Assembly: GCA_017413255.1 (NCBI GenBank)
Contig: JAFPUC010000005.1
Span: 1-64,000 of the forward strand
DNA length: 64,000 nt
DNA from: Aeriscardovia sp.
GTDB taxonomy: Bacteria > Actinomycetota > Actinomycetes > Actinomycetales > Bifidobacteriaceae
Reading direction: 5' to 3'
A program made the position numbers and the translations under genes. Positions 17,695-24,584 of this stretch are shown piece by piece. The number at the start of each line of letters is the position of its first letter. The first letter of the stretch is position 1. The notes under the pieces are model-generated. The model was not told where the DNA came from. It searched no databases and was given only the letters and a program-made list of their open reading frames with translations.

Positions 17695-20022
17695 TTATTT
17701 TCTCTTTCCTTTCTCCATCTTCTTCCTGTTTTCAATCCAAAAGTAAACTCCATAGGCCGCTGCGCCTGTCAGAAGGAGCGTTGCTGCAGATATGAGAAAT
17801 GAAGCCTCTCCCTTTCCGCCGGTCAAAGGAAGCTCCTTTATTTTGCAGAAGGGAAGAACCTGAATGGTGCCGGTGGAGGTGTTTAGCATTCCGTAGGAAA
17901 TATTGGTCCCGTCTTTCATATCGCTGTATGAATCGGGGGAATTATGGTTCACGGTTATATAGAAACTGGGAAGGGAAGAAGAAAGCATATTTTGCGCAGG
18001 AGTGGTTTGAGAGACTATATAGACCCCGTTTGCAAGGCCGCCAATCTCAAACAGTCCGCTGTTTTCCTGAAGAGAGGGGGAGGAAGTTCCTGCGTAAACG
18101 CTGGAGTATTCCACGGGATCGGATCCAAATGACCAGCCCGCAAATTCGCTGCCGGAAGGCCCTTCTTGAAGCGGATTTTGCGAGTTGCCCCCTGCAGGCT
18201 CCAAGTAGGCTTGCCCGTTTGAAAGAGTGTCTCCTGAACTCGGATCTGAACCAGGGCCAGTGTAGAGGGTGTCGGCCAGGGTGGCCACGGTAAATTTTGC
18301 TCCCTTTGCAACTTTTCCGTTGCAGCTTTCTTCCGAAAATTCCTCTTTAAACCACAGGCCTGCATTCGTGGTTTGAGGGGATGGAGATCCGTAGGAATCT
18401 GCATTGTTTATGCCGGTTTCGGGATTCAGAGCAAAAGAGCTCCCTATTTGCCCCGTGCCATTGGGGGTGCCGTTCGTGTATACGGCCACAGAAGACTGGG
18501 GGGAGGTTTCCGCATGGTTAAAGGCGGCTTTCCCCGTAATGGTAGCGCCAAGGGAAACGCCGTTCGAGGTGTCTATAACATCGCGGTTTAAGTAGCCTAT
18601 AAAGTCCAAGGCAAAAGACGATCCGTCATAAATGCTCAAGGTACCGTAACCTGTAGAAGATCCGTTGCTCGGGTTTATTCCTGCGCCATGCCATCTAAGG
18701 TAATGAAGCGCGGGGTGGTTAAGAGAAACCTGCAGCTGCGTTTCCCCATTGCCCTCTACGGTTTGGTTCAGATTGTTTATTTTATTTCCGCCCCAGCTTA
18801 CCGTAACTGCCCCGGATCCTTCCTCGCTGTTGATGGTGGAAGGGGTTTCGCCTCCCACTTGGATGGTGTTTAGCATTATGGACTCCCCCGCACCGGGCGT
18901 TACCGTGAAATCAAAGGTAGATCCGTAAAGCCAGAGCGTGAACATTTGCCCAGACTGGGGAAACTCCGTTCCCACCTGATAGGAAATGGGATTCATTTCC
19001 CCTACGGAAAATGACATATCCTCCGGATTTGTAATCCATGTTCCCGTTTCGGCCCAAAGATAGTCGGGAGAATGCATTCCTGTATTTAAAACGTGCACCA
19101 TGGGGGCGGAAGTGTCGATTAAAGTTGACTTCTTTATCGCCTGCAGATATTCCTGTTTTTTCAGGGACTTTGCCCCATTTGCCCCCGATTTTGCTTTAGC
19201 GGTCCCTGCCTTCTTGGCCTCGGAGGATGTTTGCGCTGTTTTCTTTGTCTTTTTATCCGCTTTACCCTTCTTTGATGCAGACTTCAGCGATGTCTTTCCT
19301 TTTTCAGCATCTTTGAAGGAAACGGGGTTTAATTTCACAAAGTCGCTTTGAAGCAAATCCTTTATTTTTGCGCCCGTGGAAAATACAACCTGAGGCAAAA
19401 AAGTGTTATTTGCCGAGTAAAAAAGGTATCCTCCGGCCGGCAGGGCCGCGACGGCGGCGGGGTGAGTGGGGGAGTAAGTAAGGGGGAGTGGCGAAGATGC
19501 CACCTTGTTTTTTGAGCACAGTTTTTCAAGGTATAAAGCAAAAGCCTGTTTTGCCTTTGAAATTTTTGCTTTTTCCTTCTTTGCCTCAGAGGAGCTTAAA
19601 CTCGAAGGAACCTTGGAAAAGATAAACCCCTGCGATCCTAGTTCAGACTGCAGGGGCAGGGCTTTGTTGAAATTTTTGTACCCTTTCTTTGAAAGGTACT
19701 GGGAAATCAGCTTAGTTAGCTTGGGGGTCGCTGCGAGCTTTGCGCCGTTTTCGCCCTCCACGTACCGGGCGATCTGAATATATCGCATTTTTGAATCTTT
19801 AATGCTTTTTGGCGCGGCAAAGACCATAGATTCATTGGTCTCAACTATTTTGTCCGCAGCAATTTTTTTGCCCAGGTTTACCTGTTTTACGCTAACGCTT
19901 TCGTTCGTTTCATCTCCATACGTCATTGGAAGGCAAAAAGTCTGAGCCCCTATGGCGCAGGCCAGGGATGCGATAATGGCGCCCGTTCGTTTGGCGTAGC
20001 CTTTTATGAAGTGGAAACCCAT
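17695..20022 (-). CDS. LPXTG-anchored surface protein with pilin-like C-terminal region
   Basis: This is a 775-residue cell-wall protein. The N-terminus has a signal peptide (Lys/Arg, then IIASLACAIGAQ). The C-terminus has the sortase signal LPLTG at about residue 731, a hydrophobic span and a Lys/Arg-rich tail. The region at about residues 245-285 is a Lys/Ala/Ser-rich linker. The middle, about 290-560, is beta-rich, and the segment at about 570-700 resembles a SpaA/Cna-B type domain (GAKFTVATLADTLYTGPG ... NGVYIVSQTTP). The ATG start has GGGGGA just upstream. No sortase gene is near. Adhesion to host or plant material is the likely role of such proteins, but the ligand cannot be predicted. 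Convergent with the methyltransferase gene. Confidence 0.85.
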   Translation of the reverse strand: MGFHFIKGYAKRTGAIIASLACAIGAQTFCLPMTYGDETNESVSVKQVNLGKKIAADKIVETNESMVFAAPKSIKDSKMRYIQIARYVEGENGAKLAATPKLTKLISQYLSKKGYKNFNKALPLQSELGSQGFIFSKVPSSLSSSEAKKEKAKISKAKQAFALYLEKLCSKNKVASSPLPLTYSPTHPAAVAALPAGGYLFYSANNTFLPQVVFSTGAKIKDLLQSDFVKLNPVSFKDAEKGKTSLKSASKKGKADKKTKKTAQTSSEAKKAGTAKAKSGANGAKSLKKQEYLQAIKKSTLIDTSAPMVHVLNTGMHSPDYLWAETGTWITNPEDMSFSVGEMNPISYQVGTEFPQSGQMFTLWLYGSTFDFTVTPGAGESIMLNTIQVGGETPSTINSEEGSGAVTVSWGGNKINNLNQTVEGNGETQLQVSLNHPALHYLRWHGAGINPSNGSSTGYGTLSIYDGSSFALDFIGYLNRDVIDTSNGVSLGATITGKAAFNHAETSPQSSVAVYTNGTPNGTGQIGSSFALNPETGINNADSYGSPSPQTTNAGLWFKEEFSEESCNGKVAKGAKFTVATLADTLYTGPGSDPSSGDTLSNGQAYLEPAGGNSQNPLQEGPSGSEFAGWSFGSDPVEYSSVYAGTSSPSLQENSGLFEIGGLANGVYIVSQTTPAQNMLSSSLPSFYITVNHNSPDSYSDMKDGTNISYGMLNTSTGTIQVLPFCKIKELPLTGGKGEASFLISAATLLLTGAAAYGVYFWIENRKKMEKGKRK

Positions 20023-20387
20023 TCATTCCCCCTGAGTTTATTACCTAATTGACTACAACAAAGCCTGAGTTTTTAGATTGCCCGTTTTCTAGTTTAAAAC
20101 CTAAAGGGGGCCCGAGGGAAAATAACCGGGGAGATTAAAAATTTTTAAATCAAACGGAAAAATGGGAAAGGGGGAATAAAAATCCAAACTTTAAACTGAA
20201 ACTCCTTAAAAATTCAAAGTCTGCCCGCACAGAAGATCATACTTAAAAGACCCTTTAAAAGCAAATGATGCAGACTTGGATTTGCCTATTGGATTTGTTA
20301 GATCAAAAATACGCACTTCGATCTTATAAATTTTGGCCCCTTTAGGGGACGGGTGCCCATGCATTAGTTTCCAGCTTTCAAATTTAA
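20023..20387. other. divergent intergenic region
   Basis: The 365 bp between the surface-protein gene and the gene at 20388 must carry both promoters. I see A/T-rich runs but no convincing promoter pair, repeat or RNA structure. Confidence 0.4.
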
Positions 20388-21083
20388 ATGGGCCGCACTA
20401 GTATAAAAGCCGTGCAAGAGGATAATGTAACCAACGAAGACAAGCTCAACGCCGTGCTCGCCACCAAGGATGGCGCCATACAAGTCCTGAGCGTGCTCTC
20501 GGATGCGAGCCATTACATGGACGATCTAAAGGCAAAAATCCGTAATGGAAAGGTAAGGGTAGAAGGTTGGGCCGCACACAAAAAAACCGTGGCCGGAATA
20601 TACATGGGGCTGGGAATTGCCTCGGGAATAGTGGGAATTATCACAGGCTATTACGTGGGAATGTTCTGCCTTTTCTTTATCGCCCTTTCGATAGTTTTCA
20701 TCATCCTCATGAGCAGAAGCGCTTATGCGGTATCTTTAAAGGATTATTACAACCGCCAAATAATAGGTGGAGTAAAGGAAGAGGAAGCAAAGCTAAAACC
20801 TGTTGAAAAAAACGTGGAGCCCGTTTTAGATCTCCTTCCGGAAGGATATTCTTCCACAGCCGCGCTCGACTATATGCTTAAAATGCTTCGCATGGGCAGG
20901 GCTGAAAACTTTGTGCAGGCTACAAAATGCTGGGATGAGGAAAGCCACAGAAGAAAAGTGGAAGCGATAGAGCAGGCCCAGCTCCAGTCTCAGCTCAGAA
21001 CCGAAAAGACCACGCGAGACATCCGGGATCTGGAGGCGGTTCTCCTGGTAAATGACTTATACCGCGATCTCAAGTACAGGTAA
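20388..21083 (+). CDS. hypothetical protein with two membrane segments
   Basis: This 231-residue protein is not recognised. Residues about 65-110 contain two adjacent hydrophobic helices (GIYMGLGIASGIVGIITGYY, then LFFIALSIVFIILM), forming a hairpin with both termini on the same side. The rest is charged and helical. The C-terminal third (about 175-231) is Gln/Arg/Glu-rich and may form a coiled coil. The ATG at 20388 lacks a good ribosome binding site; the in-frame GTG at 20412 is an alternative. The zinc-ribbon protein gene follows after 26 bp in the same direction, so they are probably one operon and may act together in the membrane. Confidence 0.65.
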   Translation: MGRTSIKAVQEDNVTNEDKLNAVLATKDGAIQVLSVLSDASHYMDDLKAKIRNGKVRVEGWAAHKKTVAGIYMGLGIASGIVGIITGYYVGMFCLFFIALSIVFIILMSRSAYAVSLKDYYNRQIIGGVKEEEAKLKPVEKNVEPVLDLLPEGYSSTAALDYMLKMLRMGRAENFVQATKCWDEESHRRKVEAIEQAQLQSQLRTEKTTRDIRDLEAVLLVNDLYRDLKYR

Positions 21084-21109
21084 ATCGGAAGCCCAAAGAA
21101 GGACGAAAA

Positions 21110-21955
21110 ATGGAATGCCCAAACTGTCACGCCCAAGTTGAAGAAGGCAGCAATTTCTGCCCGCAGTGCGGTTATGATCTGATGGCGGGGAAAAAAGAGG
21201 CTGAGGGGAAAGACGCTTTAGGGCGGGTTGAAAACACCGGGCAAAATTTGCAAAATCCGGGGGCGGGGGCCCAAAAGAAGTCGGGCCCCCAGCCTTCCGC
21301 CACTCCCCCGCCTTTGCCCTCCGCTTCCGATGAAAAATCCGCCCCCCTCAAAGCAGGTCAGGCGCCGGCAAAGCCAAAGGGAAGCATACCGGGAACTTAT
21401 ATAGCGGGCATGGTAGTGATAATAATCATCTGCATTATCGCTTTAGTTTTGGGAATAGTAACAACTGTCAGCAATGCGCAAATTGCCCGGTCTGCTTCCC
21501 AGTCTCTTCAAAGTTCTTCGGGCTCCGGCAATTCTGCGGGCCCTTCCAATTCTTCTTCCTCTGCTTCTTCCTCTTCCCAGACAGACGCCCAGGTTTATCT
21601 CTCCGATGCCCAGAACTGCTCAAGCGTAAACAGCGCCAATACGCTAAACGAAACAAATGCCGACAACCCCTACGAATTTAGCGTGACAGGTACGGCGGGG
21701 TGGGAAGGCATCATGACGTGCGTGGCGCAGGACCTCTATATGCCCCTTCCTATACAGGCAAAGATTAAAAATCTTATCAATGAGGATGTAACTTCACAAA
21801 TCACTTCCCGCACCACTTCCACTATCAAATGGAACCTGCAGGACGGCTCTTCCATTTTTGCCACCTTCTCTGCCCCCTTAAACGGAAACGGAGGATGGGT
21901 CATAAACTTTAATGACGTCAGCCCTGCCCCCGCCTCTCCTTCAGGCAGCCAGTAA
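21110..21955 (+). CDS. zinc-ribbon membrane protein with extracellular domain
   Basis: The N-terminus is a zinc ribbon: MECPNCHAQVEEGSNFCPQCGYDL gives two CxxC pairs. A Pro/Ala-rich linker follows, then one membrane helix (about residues 100-122, GMVVIIIICIIALVLGIV), then a Ser/Gly/Asn-rich stretch and a C-terminal folded domain of about 120 residues that should lie outside the cell. This layout (cytoplasmic zinc ribbon, single helix, external domain) is common in Gram-positive bacteria and usually has no defined function. It is preceded by the two-helix protein gene and followed by a small minus-strand gene. A second zinc-ribbon protein with the same head is encoded at 22936. Confidence 0.7.
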   Translation: MECPNCHAQVEEGSNFCPQCGYDLMAGKKEAEGKDALGRVENTGQNLQNPGAGAQKKSGPQPSATPPPLPSASDEKSAPLKAGQAPAKPKGSIPGTYIAGMVVIIIICIIALVLGIVTTVSNAQIARSASQSLQSSSGSGNSAGPSNSSSSASSSSQTDAQVYLSDAQNCSSVNSANTLNETNADNPYEFSVTGTAGWEGIMTCVAQDLYMPLPIQAKIKNLINEDVTSQITSRTTSTIKWNLQDGSSIFATFSAPLNGNGGWVINFNDVSPAPASPSGSQ

Positions 21956-21976
21956 AGAAGAAGGCACAAAAAATAA

Positions 21977-22014
21977 CCCCGTTTCCCTGCCGTAAAGGCG
22001 CCGGGGAAACGGGG
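21977..22014 (-). terminator. intrinsic terminator, mainly for the minus strand
   Basis: Perfect 11-bp arms CCCCGTTTCCC and GGGAAACGGGG with a 16-nt loop. Read on the minus strand the stem is followed by TTATTTTTTG, a proper U-tract. It therefore fits termination of the small minus-strand gene at 22030..22146. On the plus strand it has no U-tract. Confidence 0.7.
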
Positions 22015-22029
22015 GGCGGAAATTAAAGC

Positions 22030-22146
22030 CTAGTACTGCTTTTTCTGTTCAGGGGTCTGCCCGCGCCTATAGAGGGGGACGGAGCCCACGAAAATAAAAG
22101 CGGGAAGTTCAGAGCTGGCAGTTTGAATGTTGGATATATGGCACAT
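22030..22146 (-). CDS. small protein, 38 residues
   Basis: This tiny gene has good signals. AAAGGAGGG sits a few bases before the ATG at 22146, and a strong terminator follows the stop. The product begins MCHISNIQ, has a short hydrophobic middle (LPAFIFVGSVPLY) and ends with the basic, polar RRGQTPEQKKQY. I do not recognise a family. It lies alone, antisense to the spacing between two plus-strand genes. The combination of ribosome binding site, open frame and terminator makes it more likely real than most short frames here. A membrane-associated peptide or a toxin-like peptide are possibilities but not supported by motif. Confidence 0.5.
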   Translation of the reverse strand: MCHISNIQTASSELPAFIFVGSVPLYRRGQTPEQKKQY

Positions 22147-22248
22147 ATTTCCCTCCTTTTTAAGTAAGAGTCTACCATTTCCCAAGTCGGATTTTGCCTG
22201 CACCTTTTGAAGCCCGATGAACTTTGTTTAGGGAGCGCATTCGGAAGG

Positions 22249-22254
22249 TATAAT
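22249..22254 (+). promoter_or_regulatory. -10 element upstream of the gene at 22302
   Basis: A perfect TATAAT lies about 48 bp before the ATG. The matching -35 is weak (TTGTTT or TGTTTA at a spacing of 18-19). It likely drives the 100-residue protein gene. Confidence 0.45.
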
Positions 22255-22301
22255 CTCAAGGCAAAAGAAAAAGCAGATTTTGGATAACAAAAAAGGAAGA
22301 A

Positions 22302-22604
22302 ATGATGGAACAGACAAACTCTTCCCCCTCTTCCGATGGGGCGGCTTCAGAGCTGGATTCGGATCCGAATTGGACGCGCGTCAGCTATGAAAACTGGCCT
22401 TCTGACTTTGTTCCGAGCGAGAACGGGCAGCAGGAAGCATGGGGAGCCGGAGAATTTGGGGTGAGCGAACAAATCGTAAAGGATTTTCAAGGCGAACTTG
22501 AAAAATCGGGTTACAAGAGAAAAGAGGGGACGGACCGGTTTTTCATCCACCCAAAAAAGGCTAAAGCCGAGTGGGAAAAATTCAAGAAAAAGCGCCGTCT
22601 TTAG
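22302..22604 (+). CDS. hypothetical protein, 100 residues
   Basis: A small soluble protein with a Ser/Asp-rich N-terminus and a basic C-terminus (WEKFKKKRRL). AAGGAAG just before two consecutive ATG codons (22302 and 22305) supports the start. The middle (FGVSEQIVKDFQGELEKSGYKRK) is probably helical. No family is recognised. It has a promoter-like TATAAT upstream and a GC-rich hairpin at 22645..22687 downstream, so it is likely a single-gene unit. Confidence 0.55.
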   Translation: MMEQTNSSPSSDGAASELDSDPNWTRVSYENWPSDFVPSENGQQEAWGAGEFGVSEQIVKDFQGELEKSGYKRKEGTDRFFIHPKKAKAEWEKFKKKRRL

Positions 22605-22644
22605 AAGGCAAAACCAAAAGTCGGAAAACTATACGCTAAAACAG

Positions 22645-22687
22645 GGCCGCCCGAAGGCTTTAAGGCAAAAATGCGATCCGGGCGGCC
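22645..22687 (+). terminator. possible terminator hairpin after the gene at 22302
   Basis: Perfect 9-bp arms GGCCGCCCG and CGGGCGGCC with a 25-nt loop. No U-tract follows directly (AAAAATTAAG comes next), so the terminator role is uncertain. It may act as an mRNA 3'-end hairpin or in a Rho-dependent context. Confidence 0.35.
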
Positions 22688-22740
22688 AAAAATTAAGTCC
22701 AAAACAGACTGCAGCGCCGCTTTTTCGCCTTTTTTAATTG

Positions 22741-22857
22741 CTAAGTCGGGAAGGGCTTTTCTTTTTCAACAACTTCCGATTTATTTAAGGCGGGTTTCCT
22801 TTTTTGCATAAACGCGGCATAAGAAGGCCCGTTATCTACAGTCGTCCATTCTCTCAA
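22741..22857 (-). CDS. possible small protein, 38 residues
   Basis: A minus-strand frame with protein-like composition (TTVDNGPSYAAFMQKRKPAL followed by a Lys/Glu-rich end). The start would be a TTG at 22857 with only a weak ribosome binding site, and the frame is open further upstream, so it may also be a remnant of a longer gene. It lies just upstream of the zinc-ribbon gene on the opposite strand. Confidence 0.25.
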   Translation of the reverse strand: MREWTTVDNGPSYAAFMQKRKPALNKSEVVEKEKPFPT

Positions 22858-22935
22858 ATTAAACTTATACCTGTAAACAAAGCCCTGAGGGGCGAGAACC
22901 GCGCCGTAAAGCCGGCAGGAGGAAAAGGTGAAAAA

Positions 22936-23343
22936 ATGATATGCCCTAACTGCCACTCCCAGATTAAAGAGGGAAGCAATTTCTGCCCTTATTGCGGCTA
23001 CCCCATAAGAAGGGCGGAGGACGCCACGCAGGCTCCTCCGGTTGGCCCATCCTCAGATCCGGAAGAAAATCCCGCTTCCGCTTCCTTGCAGCCTTCCCAC
23101 CAGCCCCAGCAGCCCCCCGTGGAGCCGAGATCTTCTTTCCCGCAGGGCCCCGGGGTTCCTATGGCGGGTCCGGGGGCTCCAAGGCTTCACAGGAAACTGT
23201 CTGCAATGGAGGTTTGGTTGATTGTGATAGGAATTGTCGCTTTGATAGCCTTAATCATTTCTATAGTGAACGCCGTGCATATAGAAACCGTTAAAAACGC
23301 ACTGATAGAGGTAATTCAAAACCTGCAAAACACATCGAATTAG
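22936..23343 (+). CDS. small zinc-ribbon membrane protein
   Basis: The first 24 residues (MICPNCHSQIKEGSNFCPYCGYPI) are a zinc ribbon with two CxxC pairs and are clearly related to the head of the protein at 21110. A Pro/Gln/Ser-rich linker and one membrane helix (about residues 93-118, VWLIVIGIVALIALIISIV) follow, with a short tail. It has no external domain, unlike the larger relative. The ATG at 22936 is chosen because AGGAGG and AAAGGTG lie just upstream; upstream in-frame codons exist but have no such site. Function unknown. The pair suggests duplication of a zinc-ribbon head onto different membrane bodies. Confidence 0.7.
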   Translation: MICPNCHSQIKEGSNFCPYCGYPIRRAEDATQAPPVGPSSDPEENPASASLQPSHQPQQPPVEPRSSFPQGPGVPMAGPGAPRLHRKLSAMEVWLIVIGIVALIALIISIVNAVHIETVKNALIEVIQNLQNTSN

Positions 23344-23817
23344 GAAATGAAGAGGTCGTTTACAGGGATTTATAAACCTTGACCGCCCTGAACATGCCAG
23401 TCGCGCCGGATGCGTTTGGAGAGCATTTCAGAATTAAAATATTCTTTCTAATTTTTTACCCGAACAGGTTTTATTTGAAGTCGCATTAAAACGATGCAAA
23501 ACGCTCCTCAAGGGATAAGAATCTTTGCTCTGCCTTTTTCCGTTTCCCCTTATCCTAAAGCGGCACTCAAGAAGATGCGCCAAAAAAAGACTGAAAATTT
23601 GATTTTGCAACACCGCTTCCGAAGTTTCAACCTCAACCGCATTACTGACAGTTCTTCTTCCGTTTCCTACCCCGTCAAGACCGACGGGCCCGAAGACGAG
23701 TGCGAGGGGGGATTTTAATCCGTATTCTGGGGGGGGTTGGGTAGGATAAGCATGGTAAATTAACAAAAAAAGGAAATTCGTTTTGATTCTTATAATGGAA
23801 ATTCACTTGTTCTTGGT
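23344..23817. other. intergenic region
   Basis: No supportable gene. The composition changes from GC-rich to AT-rich here. A TATAAT at 23791..23796 lies 21 bp before the next ATG and could be its -10 element. No convincing repeat or RNA was seen. Confidence 0.4.
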
Positions 23818-24264
23818 ATGGATTATATTCCCGTGAAAGGGTTCTATAGATATTTATCAAAATATAGATATTTTTCCTTAGAAAGACTGATTGAGTATTT
23901 TTATAATAAGTACATTTCTAAACTGCAAATAGACGGATTATCATTCCAGATACATATATCTAGGTCTAAGAATTGGGTGGAAAAATTACGCAATAATTTT
24001 CAGGAAGAAGAAATTATATTTAAAACCTGTAATAACTGGTGCAGTTCCTATTTAAATGTTGAAGAAAATAGGTTCCGCAACTGGTTATTGACAGATCAGA
24101 GTGATGATACGACTAGGATCTATCCAAATAACAGGTTACGTAATTTTTATATACATGACCCGGATGCTCATAAGAAATCTAATGAGGAGTGCGAAAAGGC
24201 TTATATAAAACTATTGCATCTTATGATATTTGAAATGGAAAGATTAAATACTTTAGTTAGTTGA
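23818..24264 (+). CDS. hypothetical protein, 148 residues, AT-rich
   Basis: An AT-rich open frame with many Tyr, Asn, Lys and Arg residues. It begins MDYIPVKGFYRYL and has no signal peptide or membrane helix. It is not recognised. There is no Shine-Dalgarno before the ATG, but a TATAAT lies 21 bp upstream. Base composition differs strongly from the preceding zinc-ribbon genes, suggesting separate acquisition. It lies just upstream of the type IIG restriction enzyme gene, in the same direction, separated by a 320-bp spacer. A role linked to that system is possible but not shown. Confidence 0.45.
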   Translation: MDYIPVKGFYRYLSKYRYFSLERLIEYFYNKYISKLQIDGLSFQIHISRSKNWVEKLRNNFQEEEIIFKTCNNWCSSYLNVEENRFRNWLLTDQSDDTTRIYPNNRLRNFYIHDPDAHKKSNEECEKAYIKLLHLMIFEMERLNTLVS

Positions 24265-24584
24265 TAGACTCGGGAAACCTTAAGAGAGCTAAAAATAATT
24301 TTTCTTAATTAAGACTTCAAACAATCCATAGTTAAGAGCTCCCTCTTTTGCGTTTTATCCCTACAGTTCAAAGGGACTTTGATTAAGAATATCCAAATTG
24401 AACCGTTTTCGTTTTGCAGTACATGTGCTGAAATGCCCTGATAGAGATTAGGATTAAGTTCATTCAATGCATTTTTTCGAAATGTATCCAAATAAAGTTT
24501 TGTCATAGATGTTTAGATTCTTAATTGTCTACTATGGATTTTTAAATTATTTAGTTGTTATTTCCCTTCACACGGTGAGGATTT
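24265..24584. other. intergenic region before the type IIG gene
   Basis: AT-rich spacer. A 65-codon minus-strand frame at 24309..24506 has no ribosome binding site; I do not list it as a gene. The promoter for the restriction enzyme should be here, but I cannot point to it with confidence. Confidence 0.35.

Noticed and set aside
24309-24506. 65-codon minus-strand frame before the type IIG gene
   Set aside because: No Shine-Dalgarno and no recognised family; could be chance in AT-rich DNA, though not excluded.
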